Part shown: in pieces, positions 11,960-22,600 of the stretch | How the letters are laid out: each line of letters starts with the position of its first letter | How positions within the stretch are numbered: position 1 is the first letter of the stretch | NCBI GenBank assembly: GCA_016271365.2 | Contig: CM057449.1 | Location: forward strand, 1,567,194,501-1,567,258,500 | Direction of reading: 5' to 3' | Source of the DNA: Neoceratodus forsteri | Taxonomy: Eukaryota > Chordata > Ceratodontiformes > Ceratodontidae | Length of the DNA: 64,000 nt | Notes under the pieces: generated by a model | Database searches by the model: none | What the model saw: only the letters and a program-made list of their open reading frames with translations | Told to the model about the DNA's origin: nothing | Program-made: the position numbers and the translations under genes

Positions 11960-12989
11960 TTAATTGCATGAAGGTTTGTGGCCTGTTGCTGAAATAGAAG
12001 CTTTATGTCCTTTTTTGCGTCTGCCCACCATGTGCTCAAATTGTCCTCTAAACATGCTACAGATTTTCTAGCATGAAGTAGGTCAAATGTTTGTGTATGT
12101 ATGTCTTCATTATCCATTAATGTACTATTTAATTTCCAGTATCCTTTCCCTGTCGGATTTTTCTCCTGTAATCTTATCTGTACAGATAACAAGTTGTGGT
12201 CAGATGTTTCGATAGAGCAGAGCGTGGCCTCATGCACTTTAACATGTTGGGAAGAGAGAAAATGAAATCTATTCAGGTGGCTAGTTGCCCTTTATAGAAA
12301 GTGTGACCGCCCTTAGGGTGTTTGAATCTATAAGCATCAGTTAAGCCTGCTGTGGAAATAATAGCTTTCAGACAATTGGTATCACAATAATCCTTGGTTA
12401 TGTTTTTGCCTCTGTCCTCTTTTGCCATGGTACAATTAAAATATCCTCCCCATAGCAGGTGCCGTGATGTAAGAAAAAAAGATTTAATGATTGTAAAGAG
12501 ATCTACCCTGTCCTTTTTGTTGTGGAGCAGATATGTTAAGAATTCTCCAGGCAGAATTTTCATAACTAAAACTCCTGGGTTATATTTTCAATATCCTGGA
12601 TCCCACAAACCCTGTTCCTCTAAACAGTATTCCTACCCCTTCGCAAATATCAGTACCAAAAGAAAAAAAGGAAGGTCCCAAACACCACATTTTCTAAGTT
12701 ATGGATACAAGAGATTTTGTGTTAAGCCAGGTGTCCTGAACCAGGCAGATGTCATAATTAAGGTCTTTGAGAAGTGACATTGTGACCAATCTTTTTCTGG
12801 CATTTTTCATACTGTTCGTGTTAAGAGTTGCCACCGAGAGGGTGAAAGGAGATGCCATCATAAGGCTTGTTAAGTTGTTTTTTTCTGTCTAGTGCTTTGT
12901 ACAGGTCGTACTCCTAGTATTCTGCCTCTCCCTCAAGGTACAGTGCGGTTTTGTTGTTCCTACTTGGAGTCTGAAGAGATCACATGTTG

Positions 12990-15325
12990 TTATGACACGA
13001 TGGAACATGTTTCTGAATCTTCCCCGGGGTCTGATTCCTGAGTGCTAGCATTTAATACTTCATATCTGTTAGACACAGGCATCTCAGTTGGTTTTCCTGA
13101 AGATTCTGGAATTTTGTATTTTGGCTGAGAAGTTTTTAAAGGTTTTTTCTTTGAGACTAGTATCATATATGGGGGTGGCATGTCTCTTGTGGAAGTACTT
13201 TGTCCAGTTTCCACTGTGGACACAGTTTCCTGCTGTTGTTGCACCTGTATGTCCACTGCAGTTGTGGGTGGAGTTGTAGCTGGGGGATCATGTATAATAA
13301 CTGTTGTGTGTACGGTGTGATCTATTTGCACAGGTTCCTCAGCAGTATTAGGTTCAGGCTGTTCTTGGGTCTCCTGATCATCCATGTTTGGGGAAGGGTC
13401 AGTCAGTTCAGGGTCCAGTATAACCACCCGTGCATTTTGTTCTCTGTGTTTGTCAATGTCCCTTTTCTGGGCAGCAGTTAGTATAGAAACCTGGTCAGGC
13501 TGATCCGATCTATTGTGGGTCGCCCAAGGGCAGGAACAATATGAATGTCCTGTTTCCTCACAGAGATTGCATTTCATGTCATTATTACATGCAGTGCTTG
13601 TATGGCCATATTCTAAGCATAGGTTGCATTTGATCCTGTCACAGGCTGAACTCAGGTGTTGGAAGGACCCACATTTGAAACAGGTTTTGGGCTGCCCTGG
13701 GTAGAAACAGTGCCCTCTATCTCTTCCCAAAAAGAAACAGCTGGGAAGATGTTTAGATTCTGCTGCTGTCATTTTGAGTTTTTCTTAGATGCACCAACTC
13801 CCTGTCCATATATGTTCTTTATAAAAGATGGACTGTGGGGGGCCCATTAAGTCACACCATTGTGTGAGCCAGTGTTAAATTTCATGGACAGCCACAACTT
13901 CATTTCAGAATAGGACCGTGACTGTTTTAAAATCAGGTTTTGTCAGGGGGATGGCTCCAAAAGCTAACCATAATGCAGAATATCTAACTTTATCATACTT
14001 TGTCCAGAATCGGTCCAAACCCTGCAGGATTTTAAAACTCACATCAAACAGGGCATCCCCTGAAGTATGTATCTCAGCATAAATTTCCTCTGAGAAAAAA
14101 AACCAATAAATTTTTAATCAGGATACGTCTGACATAAATTCTATCTGGTAGAAATTCAAGACCTAAATATTGCAGGCTCACTGCAATTTTTAGTGCGTAG
14201 GAACTGGATGGGGGGTAAAATTGTAATTTGTTTTTGAAAATTAGCCCAAGTAGTTCTTGCACACTTTGCTGCAGAAGGGGGAGGGGGTGGCAGGGTTGGG
14301 AGTGTCCTCTTCCATTTGTTCACCTCAAGTGGGACCTTGGTCATTTGTCTCACAAGATCCTGGTGTTAATATTCTCCCCATTCTCAAGTTCTATGGGGAA
14401 GAAGGGATGACATCCCCTGCATGTAAATCAGGATCAAAATCATTGGTAAAAGGCTGGTTAGTCACTGATTGCTTGGGACTAGAAGGGGGGCACTGAGCCC
14501 TCAGAATCTTGCCTCGCATGTTGTTCAGAAGAAGGCAATCCTGGTATTGGGCCATAGCTCGGGTTTAGAATCCACTGCTCATTTCCTGATTTTTTCCACC
14601 CTGCACTTTTCAGGGGGTTTTTTAGTGATCATGAGGTCTTGTTTTCAGAGTAATTTTGTGATTTTTGTGCACTTGTGGTATGTCCCCTCCGTAAAAATGG
14701 TCTGGTCCCTGAAGTGCTTGGGGCAGTGAAAAAATGTGTACTTACTGCTGGAGCTGATGTCCTTGTGGGAGCCATTTCCTTATGTAGATCATTCAGTTCT
14801 GGAGAAATAGTAACTTCTGCTGAGTGTCAACCAGGATTTCACGAGTGGTCATTGTTGTCGGTAGTTGTTCTGTAACCTGTTGTGGAATCTGATTGCAGTT
14901 TGACACAGCGTCAGATGCTGAAATACGGGGCCTTTAACAGTTGATGGGAGGTGACACATTTGATGCTCCTGTTCATCAGGAGATGTTTCTTGCCGACTGT
15001 CAAATGTAGTTTCAGATGCTGTCATGTCGTTTGCAGGTCAGTCTGCACTCAGGAGGTTGGATGCCTCATCTGGAGCTTGCATGCCTTGGTTTTCTTTCGT
15101 CATGGAAAGCACCAACTGACTCTTATTCTGTAAAAGAGTTTGGAGCCATTCTTTTTCAGTTTGGCCATGCAAGATGGCTTCAGATATGTTGTTCTCTAAG
15201 GCAAGTCCTGCCCATTGATTGTGTGCCGATTGCATTTCAAGTTCCATAGGTACAGACCTTATTTCCTGAGCTGGACCTGCAGGGAGGGAGATCAGTTTAC
15301 CTGTATGTACACCAGCAGTATCCAT
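12990..15325 (-). pseudogene. LINE II ORF1: coiled-coil, RRM-like and zinc-knuckle protein
   Basis: The best preserved part is a 260-codon open frame (12990-13772). It has three CX2CX4HX4C knuckles at residues C31-C34-H39-C44, C49-C52-H57-C62 and C68-C71-H76-C81, then a Pro/Thr/Gln-rich tail. Upstream on the minus strand, 13800-14100 encodes EIHTSGDALFDVSF and DRFWTKYDKVRYS, homologous to LINE I ORF1. 15038-15325 (ALENNISEAILHGQTEKEWL, LLQNKSQLVLSMTKENQ) is the probable coiled-coil N-terminal part. Frameshifts and stops separate the pieces. The protein would bind element RNA through the knuckles. ORF2 follows after about 130 nt in the same orientation. Confidence 0.75.
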
Positions 15326-15469
15326 TCTCTCTGGACCATCTGCAATCTTGGATGTATGGTGCCCCCTATCAAGAGCAAGGGAATTTCCCCTGGTGTCCTG
15401 GTCAAATTTCCTCCATTCACTAAAAACACCAACAGCTTAATCTGGTTCAGTACTTCAGTTTGCATCTGT

Positions 15470-15562
15470 ATCTCCCCCTCCCCAAGGCTGAAAATAGGCA
15501 GAATTGCCTAGCCCTCCTTTCCTGGGGCAAGAAAAGATTAACTAACTAACTAACTAACAAAA
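15470..15562 (+). mobile_element. L2-like 3' tail with (AACT)n repeat
   Basis: Contains GGCTGAAAATAGGCAGAATT followed by an (AACT)5 run at about 15536-15558. The stem-loop resembles the tails at 4640-4848 and 32403-32505, which end in (AAAT)n. The 5' limit is not defined. It lies just 5' of LINE II ORF1 on the opposite strand. Confidence 0.5.
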
Positions 15563-15930
15563 TAGATTTAGAAGGTTTTAAACAAGAAATTAACTACTGG
15601 ATTTTTCTCATATTGGTTTGGCAATCACTAGGACTACTGCTTAGATACATTATAGACCATCTGCTTTATAGAATTAGGACCTTATTAACTTCAAAACTAA
15701 CTGTGTGTATCCTTGAGAGATGTTTTTGTCTTTTTCATAATGTATTGATTATGTTTTGCTTTATTAATAATAGACCATACAACATTAAACCTTCCAGTCC
15801 AACCAGAGGGTTACAAGCAAAGCCATTCCTCGGCTTCGGTGAAGTATCAGACAACATGCGCTATACCACCCCACTGACTACTACTTCAGTGTGCATGCTC
15901 CAAGTGTCCTTTGGAGACTTGTTTCTTTGT
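15563..15930. other. Unassigned A/T-rich segment
   Basis: No gene or repeat recognised. The longest plus frame (15613-16026) has hydrophobic stretches but no motif, and it crosses into the inverted-repeat segment that follows. Confidence 0.3.
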
Positions 15931-16272
15931 GCCAACAAAGACAGCAGCACCGACACAAATATATTCCATATTGTAAATTTATTGCAAGCAAATGCAAGTC
16001 CATCATTTGCTTTGGTTTGGGGTTAAAGTTTGGGGTTTATATGTGGAGTTAATTAATTTATATGGGTCACACCTAATATTCTCAATATAAATAAGTTTGT
16101 CGCACATGAGACCGGCCTCCCTGAGGAAGCACGCATGCACAAAATCGGTTGGGGCATTTGAGTTTGGAGTTACACTTCTATCACAGGCTTGATGTGCTGG
16201 ACTTGCATTTGCTTGCAATAAATTTACAGTACAGAATATATTGATGTTGGTCCGGCTTTCTCTGTTGAAACA
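15930..16272. mobile_element. Inverted-repeat segment, possible Penelope-like terminus
   Basis: A 31-bp inverted repeat is perfect: 15972-16002 (TGTAAATTTATTGCAAGCAA...) and 16198-16228 (...TTGCTTGCAATAAATTTACA), with looser pairing outward to about 15940 and 16265. The 195-bp spacer holds GACCGG (16110-16115), CTGAGGA (16121-16127), AAAA (16141-16144) and TCGGTT (16145-16150). GACCGG and TCGGTT can pair over 6 bp with two G-U pairs, and CTGAGGA resembles the CUGANGA box of hammerhead ribozymes. Penelope-like elements are known to carry such motifs in their terminal repeats. The GAAA box is degenerate, so this is inference. Confidence 0.45.
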
Positions 16273-16289
16273 TTGATATACTTGGCTTT

Positions 16290-16836
16290 GCATGGCAAGC
16301 ACCAGAGCTGCTTCTTTTGGTGTTACTAGACTTGTTCCTTTGCCTGCAGCCGAACAGCAGCTGGCTTCTTCCTATCCGCTCTCCTCCTGCTTTGCCTGTT
16401 GCATGGCAATGAATCAGGGTGTCCCTGCTTTCGAAGTCACTTGCTGGCTACCTGTCTTTCTGGCCTCAATGTATGGCTCACCTGGTGGCTTTACTGTCAA
16501 CCTTCTCCTGCTTCTCTGCACTTGATGGCTCCTTCTGTTGGGCACCCTCTTTGAGCTCTGCACTGTTTTCCTGTGTGTAATGTTTCCCCTTGCTCCAGCT
16601 GCTTACTTCCTTAGGTTCCTTATGCACACCAGCCTCATTCCTTGCATCAGCTACTCTGGTCCTGCATGGTCACCCCTCTTGCTGCATATTACCTTAGGGG
16701 TGTGCTAGGGGCTGTTCTCCAGATCTCCATGCCTGTTGCTGTTCTGTCCCCACCTATTGCTGTTTTATTCCAGTGGTTGTGGGTCTGTTTCTGGCCTCAG
16801 ACTTCCACTTGCTCAGTGGTCTGCCAGGGGTCTTGT
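16290..16836. other. Unassigned pyrimidine-rich segment
   Basis: No gene or repeat recognised. The open frames lack any family motif. The segment ends where the CR1 terminus begins (AGAAACATAGAA at about 16838). Confidence 0.3.
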
Positions 16837-16837
16837 C

Positions 16838-18585
16838 TTAGAAACATAGAATTTGATGGCAGATAAGGACCTCTTGGCCCATCCAGTCTGCCCATTCCTA
16901 CTGAACACTATTACTACTGGCAGAGCCTGATTTACAGCTCTTTCCCCTTCTCCCCCTTTCTTTCCACTATGATTCCCTTGTACATAGACCATGCATTTTT
17001 GAACCCACCATTGCTTTCACCCCAACACTTCTGATGGAAGGCTGTTCCAGGAATCCACCACTCTTTCTGCAAAGAAATACTTTCTCACATCTCTCCTGAC
17101 TTTATCCCTCCTGCTTCTTTGCATGTCCCCTTGTTCTTGAGCACCTTTTTGTCTGAAAAATACTTTCCTCCTGTGCCTTATTTACTCCGGTGAGTTATTT
17201 AAAGGTCTGTAGCATATCCTGCATCTCCCTCCTGTCTTCCAATGTGTACATATAGAGGTCCTTCAGTCTCTACTCATAATGCATTTGATACAGACCCTAC
17301 ATCATTTAAGTTGCTCTTCTCTGGACCTCCTCTAATCTGTCTATGTCCTTTCTGAGATGTGATCTCCAGAACTGAACACAATACTCTAGCTGGGGTTTTA
17401 CCAGTGATTTATACAGAGGCAAAATAATCTCCCTCTTTCTGCTGATGATACCTCTCCCTATGCACCCCAGCATCTCATTAGCCCTCCCTACTTCCTTGTT
17501 GCACCATCTGGCCACCCTTAAGTCATCCAGTATGATTACACCCAGGTCTCTTTCCTGCTTGGTGGTTGTCAATTCCACTCCACCCATTTTGTATTCTGCC
17601 CTTGGATTTCTGTACCTTAACTGCATTATTTTGCACTTTATCATATTGGAACCCAGCTGCCATACCCTTGAACACACCTATAGTTTTCTCAGGTCTCTGC
17701 TTATCCTTTTCACTCCCCCCTCAGAGTGTCCACCCTACTGCAGAATGTGGTGCCATCCACAAAGAGGCAGACCTTCCCTTCTAGCTCTTCTCCAATGTCA
17801 CTTATAAAGACATTAAAGAGGACTGGTCCCAGCACTGACCAAGAGGCACCCTGCTGGTCACCATCCCTTTCTTGGTGAGAACTCCATTTACCACCACTTT
17901 TTGTTGCCTATACCCTAACCAATTTCTTATCCAGTTTACTACCTATGAACCCACTGCTAAGCTACCCAGCTTGCTTACTGGGCTCCTACGTGGAACAGTG
18001 TCAAATTTCTAACTGAAATCTAGATAGTCTTTGTCCACTACTCCACCCTGATCTAGTTCCTTGGTGACTTGGTCAAAAAAATCCATCAGATTAATTTGAC
18101 ATGACCTCACCTCTGTGAAATCATGCTGCTTCAGGTCTTGTAACCCACTGGATTCAAGATATTCCACAATCCTTTCCTTCAGCAGTGATTCCATTAACTT
18201 TCCCAACACTGATAGCAGGCTAACTAGCCTATAATTGCCAGCCTGCTCCCTGCTACCCCTTTTGTGTAGTGGGACTACATCCTTCCTCCTCCAGTCATCC
18301 AGAACCACTTCTGTTTCCAGTGAACTGTTAAACAGAACGATCATAGGTGCAGTCAGTAATTTCCTGAGCTCCCTCAATACTCTTGGATGCTCCCCCACTG
18401 GCCCCATTAGTTTGTCCACCTTCAGATTAGCAAGTCCCTTCAGGACTGTCATCTCTAAAAAAGGACTAGTAGCCACGTTCTTCGCTCTGTCCAAAGCTTC
18501 TGTTACTTTGTGGTCTTGGTCTTCAACTCCCTTCCACCCTGCTGGGCACAGCCTACCTCCAGGACTCAGCCAAGCCTGCTGCTGA
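16838..18585 (-). mobile_element. CR1-type LINE copy A, 5'-truncated
   Basis: The 3' end is marked by AGAAACATAGAATTTG at 16838 (the CR1 terminal octamer in reverse complement). On the minus strand the C-terminal part (17306-17677) reads ERDLGVIILDDLRVARWCNK and LEEVQRRAT; the reverse transcriptase part (18009-18494) reads KVDKLMGPVGEHPRVLRELR, NYRLVSLLSVLGKLMESLL and VVDKDYLDFS. The GxPQGSxLGP and ADD region between is frameshifted. It starts at 5' about 18585, so the endonuclease is missing. The 5'-truncated end abuts the 3' terminus of copy B. Not coding-competent. Confidence 0.88.
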
Positions 18586-18587
18586 AC

Positions 18588-21497
18588 TTACATAGAAACA
18601 TAGAAACATAGAATTTGACGGCAGATAAGGACCACTTGGCCCACCCAGTCTGCCCATTTTCCTACCTACTGGATAAGCTGCAGATCCTAGTTAACCAGCA
18701 GCCTACTTCTTCCTACCACCACCCCCCAGAATTGCCTTATGACTATCCCATGCATGCTTGAATTCCACAACTGATTTTGACTCCACAACCTCCTCCGGAA
18801 GGCCGTTCCATGCATCCACAACCCTCCTGTGAAAAAATACTTCTTAAATTACCTCTGAGCCGCCCCCATCTTCAAATTGTGCCCTCTTGTTCTTGTACAC
18901 CTCTTTTTTGAAAGATGCTACCCTCTTGGACTTTGTTGATTCCCTTGAGGTACTTGAAAGGTTTCTATCATATCCCCTCTCCCTCCTTTCCTCGAGGCTA
19001 TACATATTAAGCTCCTTAAGTCTCTCTTCATATGTCTTCAGTTGCAGACCATGCACCATTTTAGTTGCCCTCCTCTGGACAGCTTCCATCCTGTCTATGT
19101 CTTTTCGGAGATTGGGTCTCAGAACTGCACACAGTACTCCAGATGGGGTCTCACAAACTGTCTGTACAGAGGGATAATAACTTGCTGTTTTCTACTGGTG
19201 ATGCCTCTCCCTATGCATCCCAGTATCCCCCCAACCCTCCTTGCTGCCCTCTCACATTGCTTGCCCACCTTTAGGTCATCTGATATGACTACCCCCAGGT
19301 CCCTTTCCATTTTTGTTGTTGTTAGTATCTCACCCTCCATTGTGTACTCTTCCCCTGGGTTTTTGTTTCCCAGGTGCATTACCTTGCACTTCTTAGCATT
19401 GAATCTAAGCTGCCATACATTTGACCATTCCTCTAACTTTGCCAAGTCCCTTCTCATCCTTTCCACCCCACCCTGTGCATCAACTCTGTTGCAGATCTTA
19501 GTGTCATCTGTAGAGACATACTTTTCCTTCAGTCCTTCTGCAATGTAAGCTTATAAAGACATTGAAGAGGACCGGTCCTAATACTGAACCCTCCGGTGCC
19601 CCACTAGTAACCCCCCTTTCTTCTGAGTGGACTCCATTTACTATTACTCTCTGTGTCCTATTCTCCAGCCAATTCTTTACCCAGGCTGTCATCTTGGGAC
19701 CCACTCCCAGGCTGGCTAACTTGTATATTAATCTTTTGTGTGGGACTGTGTCAAATGCCTTGCTAAAGTCTAGGTAGGCCATGTCCACTGCCCCTCCCTC
19801 ATCTACTACTTTGGTCACCCAGTCAAAAAAATCTATTAGATTCATCTGGCATGACCTTCCCGCTGTGAATCCATGCTGCCTAGGGTCCTGTGCCCCTCTG
19901 GCCTCTAGATACTCGACAATTCTTTCCTTCAGAAGTGATTCCATCATTTTCCCTATCACTGAGGTTAAACTAACAGGTCTGTAGTTTCCTGCTTCTGCCT
20001 TGCTCCCACTTTTGTGAAGGGGAATCACATCTGCCCTCCTCCAGTCCTTGGGTACCACCCCATCCTCCCATGACTTGTTAAAAAGGGTAGTCAGTGGTGT
20101 CACTAGTTCTACCCTTAGCTCTTTTAGAATTCTGGGATGAATCCCATCAGGCCCCATTGCTTTGTCCACCTTCAGTTTTAAAAGTTCTGTCAGAACCCTT
20201 TCTTCTGTAAATGGGCTGGTATCAACTTCTGTATCCAGAGTGTTACTACTGTTTGTTTTATGTACCTCCCCCTCTTCATTTGTAAATACTGAGCAAAAAT
20301 ATTTGTTTAGTATCTCTGCCTTTTCACAGTCTCCTCTGCCCACCCTCCCTCCCTTTATTAAGCCTCACTATCCCTCCCTTGGTCTTCCTTTGCTCCCTGA
20401 TGTACCTATAAAGGTTTTATCCCCTTCTTAACTGAGTTGGCTATCTTTTCCTCGGTTTGGGCCTTTGCTGTTCTGACTGCCTTCCCAGCCTCCTTTTGCT
20501 TTAACTGATACAGTTCTCTATCCTGCTCCTTCTGCGATTTCTTGTACTTCCTGAATGCTTTCTTTTTCTCTTGAACCTTCACTGCCACTTTCTTTGAGAA
20601 CCATAGTGGTTTCTTACATCATCTTGTTTTGTTTATTTGCTTCACACAAAGCCTCGTTACCTCTGTGATGGCAGTTTTTATTATTCCCCATTGTTCTTCC
20701 ACCCCTCATTCCTGCCCATTTGCTAGTGCATTCCTTAGGCTCTCACCCATTTTGGCAAAGTCAGCCCTCCTAAAGTCCAGTAGTTTTGTCTTTGTATGGC
20801 TTGACTCTATTGCTGTGTTTATTGTGAACCATACTGTTCAATGGTCGCTAGTTCCCAGATGGCTACCCACTTCTACATCTGTGATCCTCTCTCCATCTCC
20901 ATTTGAGAGAATCAAGTCTAATATTGCTCCTCCGAGTGGGCTCCAGTACTAGTTGTCTAAGGCATGCCCCTGTAGGGCATCTAGAATAACTGCACTCTTC
21001 AAAGTGGCAGCTGCAACTGCGCTCCAGTTAACATCTGGCATATTCAGATCAGCCATCAGCAATATCTCCCCTTTTTCTGCCATTCTAAGTATACTTTCTA
21101 TCATTTCCTTGTCCATTTCCTCCCCCTGAGAAGGGGGTCTGTATACAACCCCTGTGCGGATTGTGGTGCCATTGCCTGTCTCCAAATTTACCCACAGTGC
21201 TTCTTCTCCTCCCTGTTTACCCTTTTGTTCTGTTGCTTTTATTCCTTCCCTTATGTACAAAACTACTCCTCCTCCTCTTTTACCCTCCCTGTCCCTCCTG
21301 TAGATAGTGTATCCTGGTATGTTTATGTCCCAGTCATGGTTTTGTGTGTACCATGTTTCTGTGACTGCCACGATATCCAGATGTTCCTCCTCCATCAAGG
21401 CCACTAATTCAGGAAGCTTGTTACCTAGACTACTGGCATTGGTACTCATTGCTCTCCATTTTTTGATGGCTTTACCTTCTGTTGCAGCATCCCCCAC
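18588..21497 (-). pseudogene. CR1 copy B ORF2: endonuclease and reverse transcriptase
   Basis: The 3' terminus carries repeated ACATAGAA octamers at 18592-18612, in reverse complement. ORF2 starts at about 21497 and its APE endonuclease reads MSTNASSLGNKLPELVAL, DIVAVTETWYTQNHDW, RRDREGKRGGGVVLYIREG and VYRPPSQGEEMD (20949-21497). The 279-codon frame at 19504-20343 carries reverse transcriptase blocks: MGPDGIHPRILKELR, NYRPVSLTSVIGKMMESLL, MAYLDFSKAFDTVPHKRL and SGAPEGSVLGPVLFNVFIS, where Ala-Pro-Glu replaces the usual Val-Pro-Gln. The catalytic ADD region is lost to a frameshift after 19504. Finger-thumb and C-terminal parts lie in 18844-19466. It is the best preserved CR1 here but still broken in several places. 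Confidence 0.9.
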
Positions 21498-21591
21498 TGA
21501 CCGTTCTACCTCGGTCTTTTTCTCATTTAGTACCCTGTTTTGTAGGGACAGGCTGGGATTTTCCTGCTGCTTGTCAATGCCTCCCCTTTGA

Positions 21592-22537
21592 CTAGTTTAA
21601 AAGCTTGCCAATAAAGCATTTAAACCAATTGCTCAAAAGACTTGTTCCCTTCCTGGACAGATGCAGACCATCCTGCCAGTATAGGCAGGTGTCCCTCCAG
21701 GTGGAACCCCAGTCTCCAATGAAGCCAAACCCTTGTGCTCTGCACCATTTTTTCAACCATTCATTAAACTGCATGGTGCCAATTACCCTCGCCTCCCCCA
21801 TGCCTTTGACAGGCAGCACCTCTGAGAAGGATACTGTGTGTGCTACTTGTCTTAGACCCCTCCCCAACTCTGCAATGTCCTCCTGCACTGCTCTAATCTC
21901 ATGATGAGCCAAGTCATTTGTCCCTAGGTGGACAATTACATCCAGCTCAGAATCCTTGCAGCTGTTCTCGTGATCCTGAGGATCGCTTCCTGTCCCTCAA
22001 GCCATGGCACCAGGCAGGCACCTTACTTCAGTTTTCCCAGCTCCCCAGTTCTATACCCCTAATAATTGAGTCCCCCACCAGGAGCTGCTTCCTTTCCCTG
22101 TGGTGTCCTCTGCCTCCTTCCTGTGGGCCTCCCTTGTGACAGTTGTCATCAGTCTTCTCTGCGGGTGCATCCATAGGGGAGCTATGCTCCCCCAGAATGG
22201 TATATGGATTGTGGAGTGGAACAATTGACTGGGTGTGCCTCTGTTCCACCATCCTCACCCTCCCTGAGCCCACTGTGGTCCAACTGCTGTGCTTTCTTCG
22301 CAACCTCTGAGGTAGTGGTGGTGGCGCTAGTGCTCCCTGGATGGGGGAGGTTCCCTTCCTACTGTCCAGTGTGGCCTGGGGGAAGGTTTCCTTACTACTG
22401 TCCAGTGTGGCCTGAAGACGGGCAACTTCCTCCCTCGGGGCAGATAGTTGTCTGCAAATAGGGCAGCATCTCAGCCTCCAGAAGAACTCCCGGAAGTCTG
22501 CTGCCCCACAGCCATTACATTGCACTACTCCCCACAT
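21592..22537 (-). pseudogene. CR1 copy B ORF1: zinc finger plus SGNH-type esterase
   Basis: On the minus strand 22028-22537 begins VQCNGCGAADF, then RLRCCPICRQL: two CxxC pairs like the PHD-type finger of CR1 ORF1 proteins. A duplicated ATLDSSKETFP/ATLDSRKGTSP unit follows, matching a 36-bp DNA repeat near 22353-22424. The frame ends with QLLVGDSIIRGIELG, the catalytic GDS block of SGNH esterases. After a frameshift, 21592-21912 carries WQDGLHLSRKGTSLL, the D-x-x-H block of the same fold. Vertebrate CR1 ORF1 proteins are known to combine such a finger with an esterase. ORF2 follows directly. The 5' end of the element is probably near 22540-22700. Confidence 0.82.
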
Positions 22538-22547
22538 GTTTATCTAC

Positions 22548-22600
22548 CTTTTTTTTTTGTTTGTTTGTATTTGTGTGTGTGTGCACGTGCGTGTGTGATT
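22548..22600. repeat. (T)n/(GT)n microsatellite
   Basis: A T-rich run followed by GTTTGTTTG, (GT)n and GCACGTGCGTGTGTG, just 5' of the CR1 ORF1 on its minus strand. Simple sequence; no function implied. Confidence 0.8.

Larger units (their letters stand above)
9906..12858 (-). pseudogene. LINE II ORF2: endonuclease and reverse transcriptase, Tx1/L1-like
   Basis: ORF2 starts at the ATG at 12858 (MASPFTLSVATLNTNSMKNA), about 130 nt after the ORF1 stop, and reads into YDICLVQDTWLNTKS, the start of the APE endonuclease. WGGYFNCTMAKEDRG (12273-12563) and IETSDHNLLSVQIRL (11953-12237) are later endonuclease motifs. MITE-like hairpins then interrupt it (11602-11959). The reverse transcriptase follows: IELAIKSLKNDTASSLDGLP (11049-11543), NNWRPLSLLNTEITRLMNIL (10771-11031), TLDQEKAFDKVSHSFMKQTL (10546-10764). 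The catalytic box reads TYADGVCI, with Gly in place of the second Asp, so this copy is catalytically dead even apart from its frameshifts. The C-terminal domain lies beyond the CR1 insertion at 6897-7172. Confidence 0.85.
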
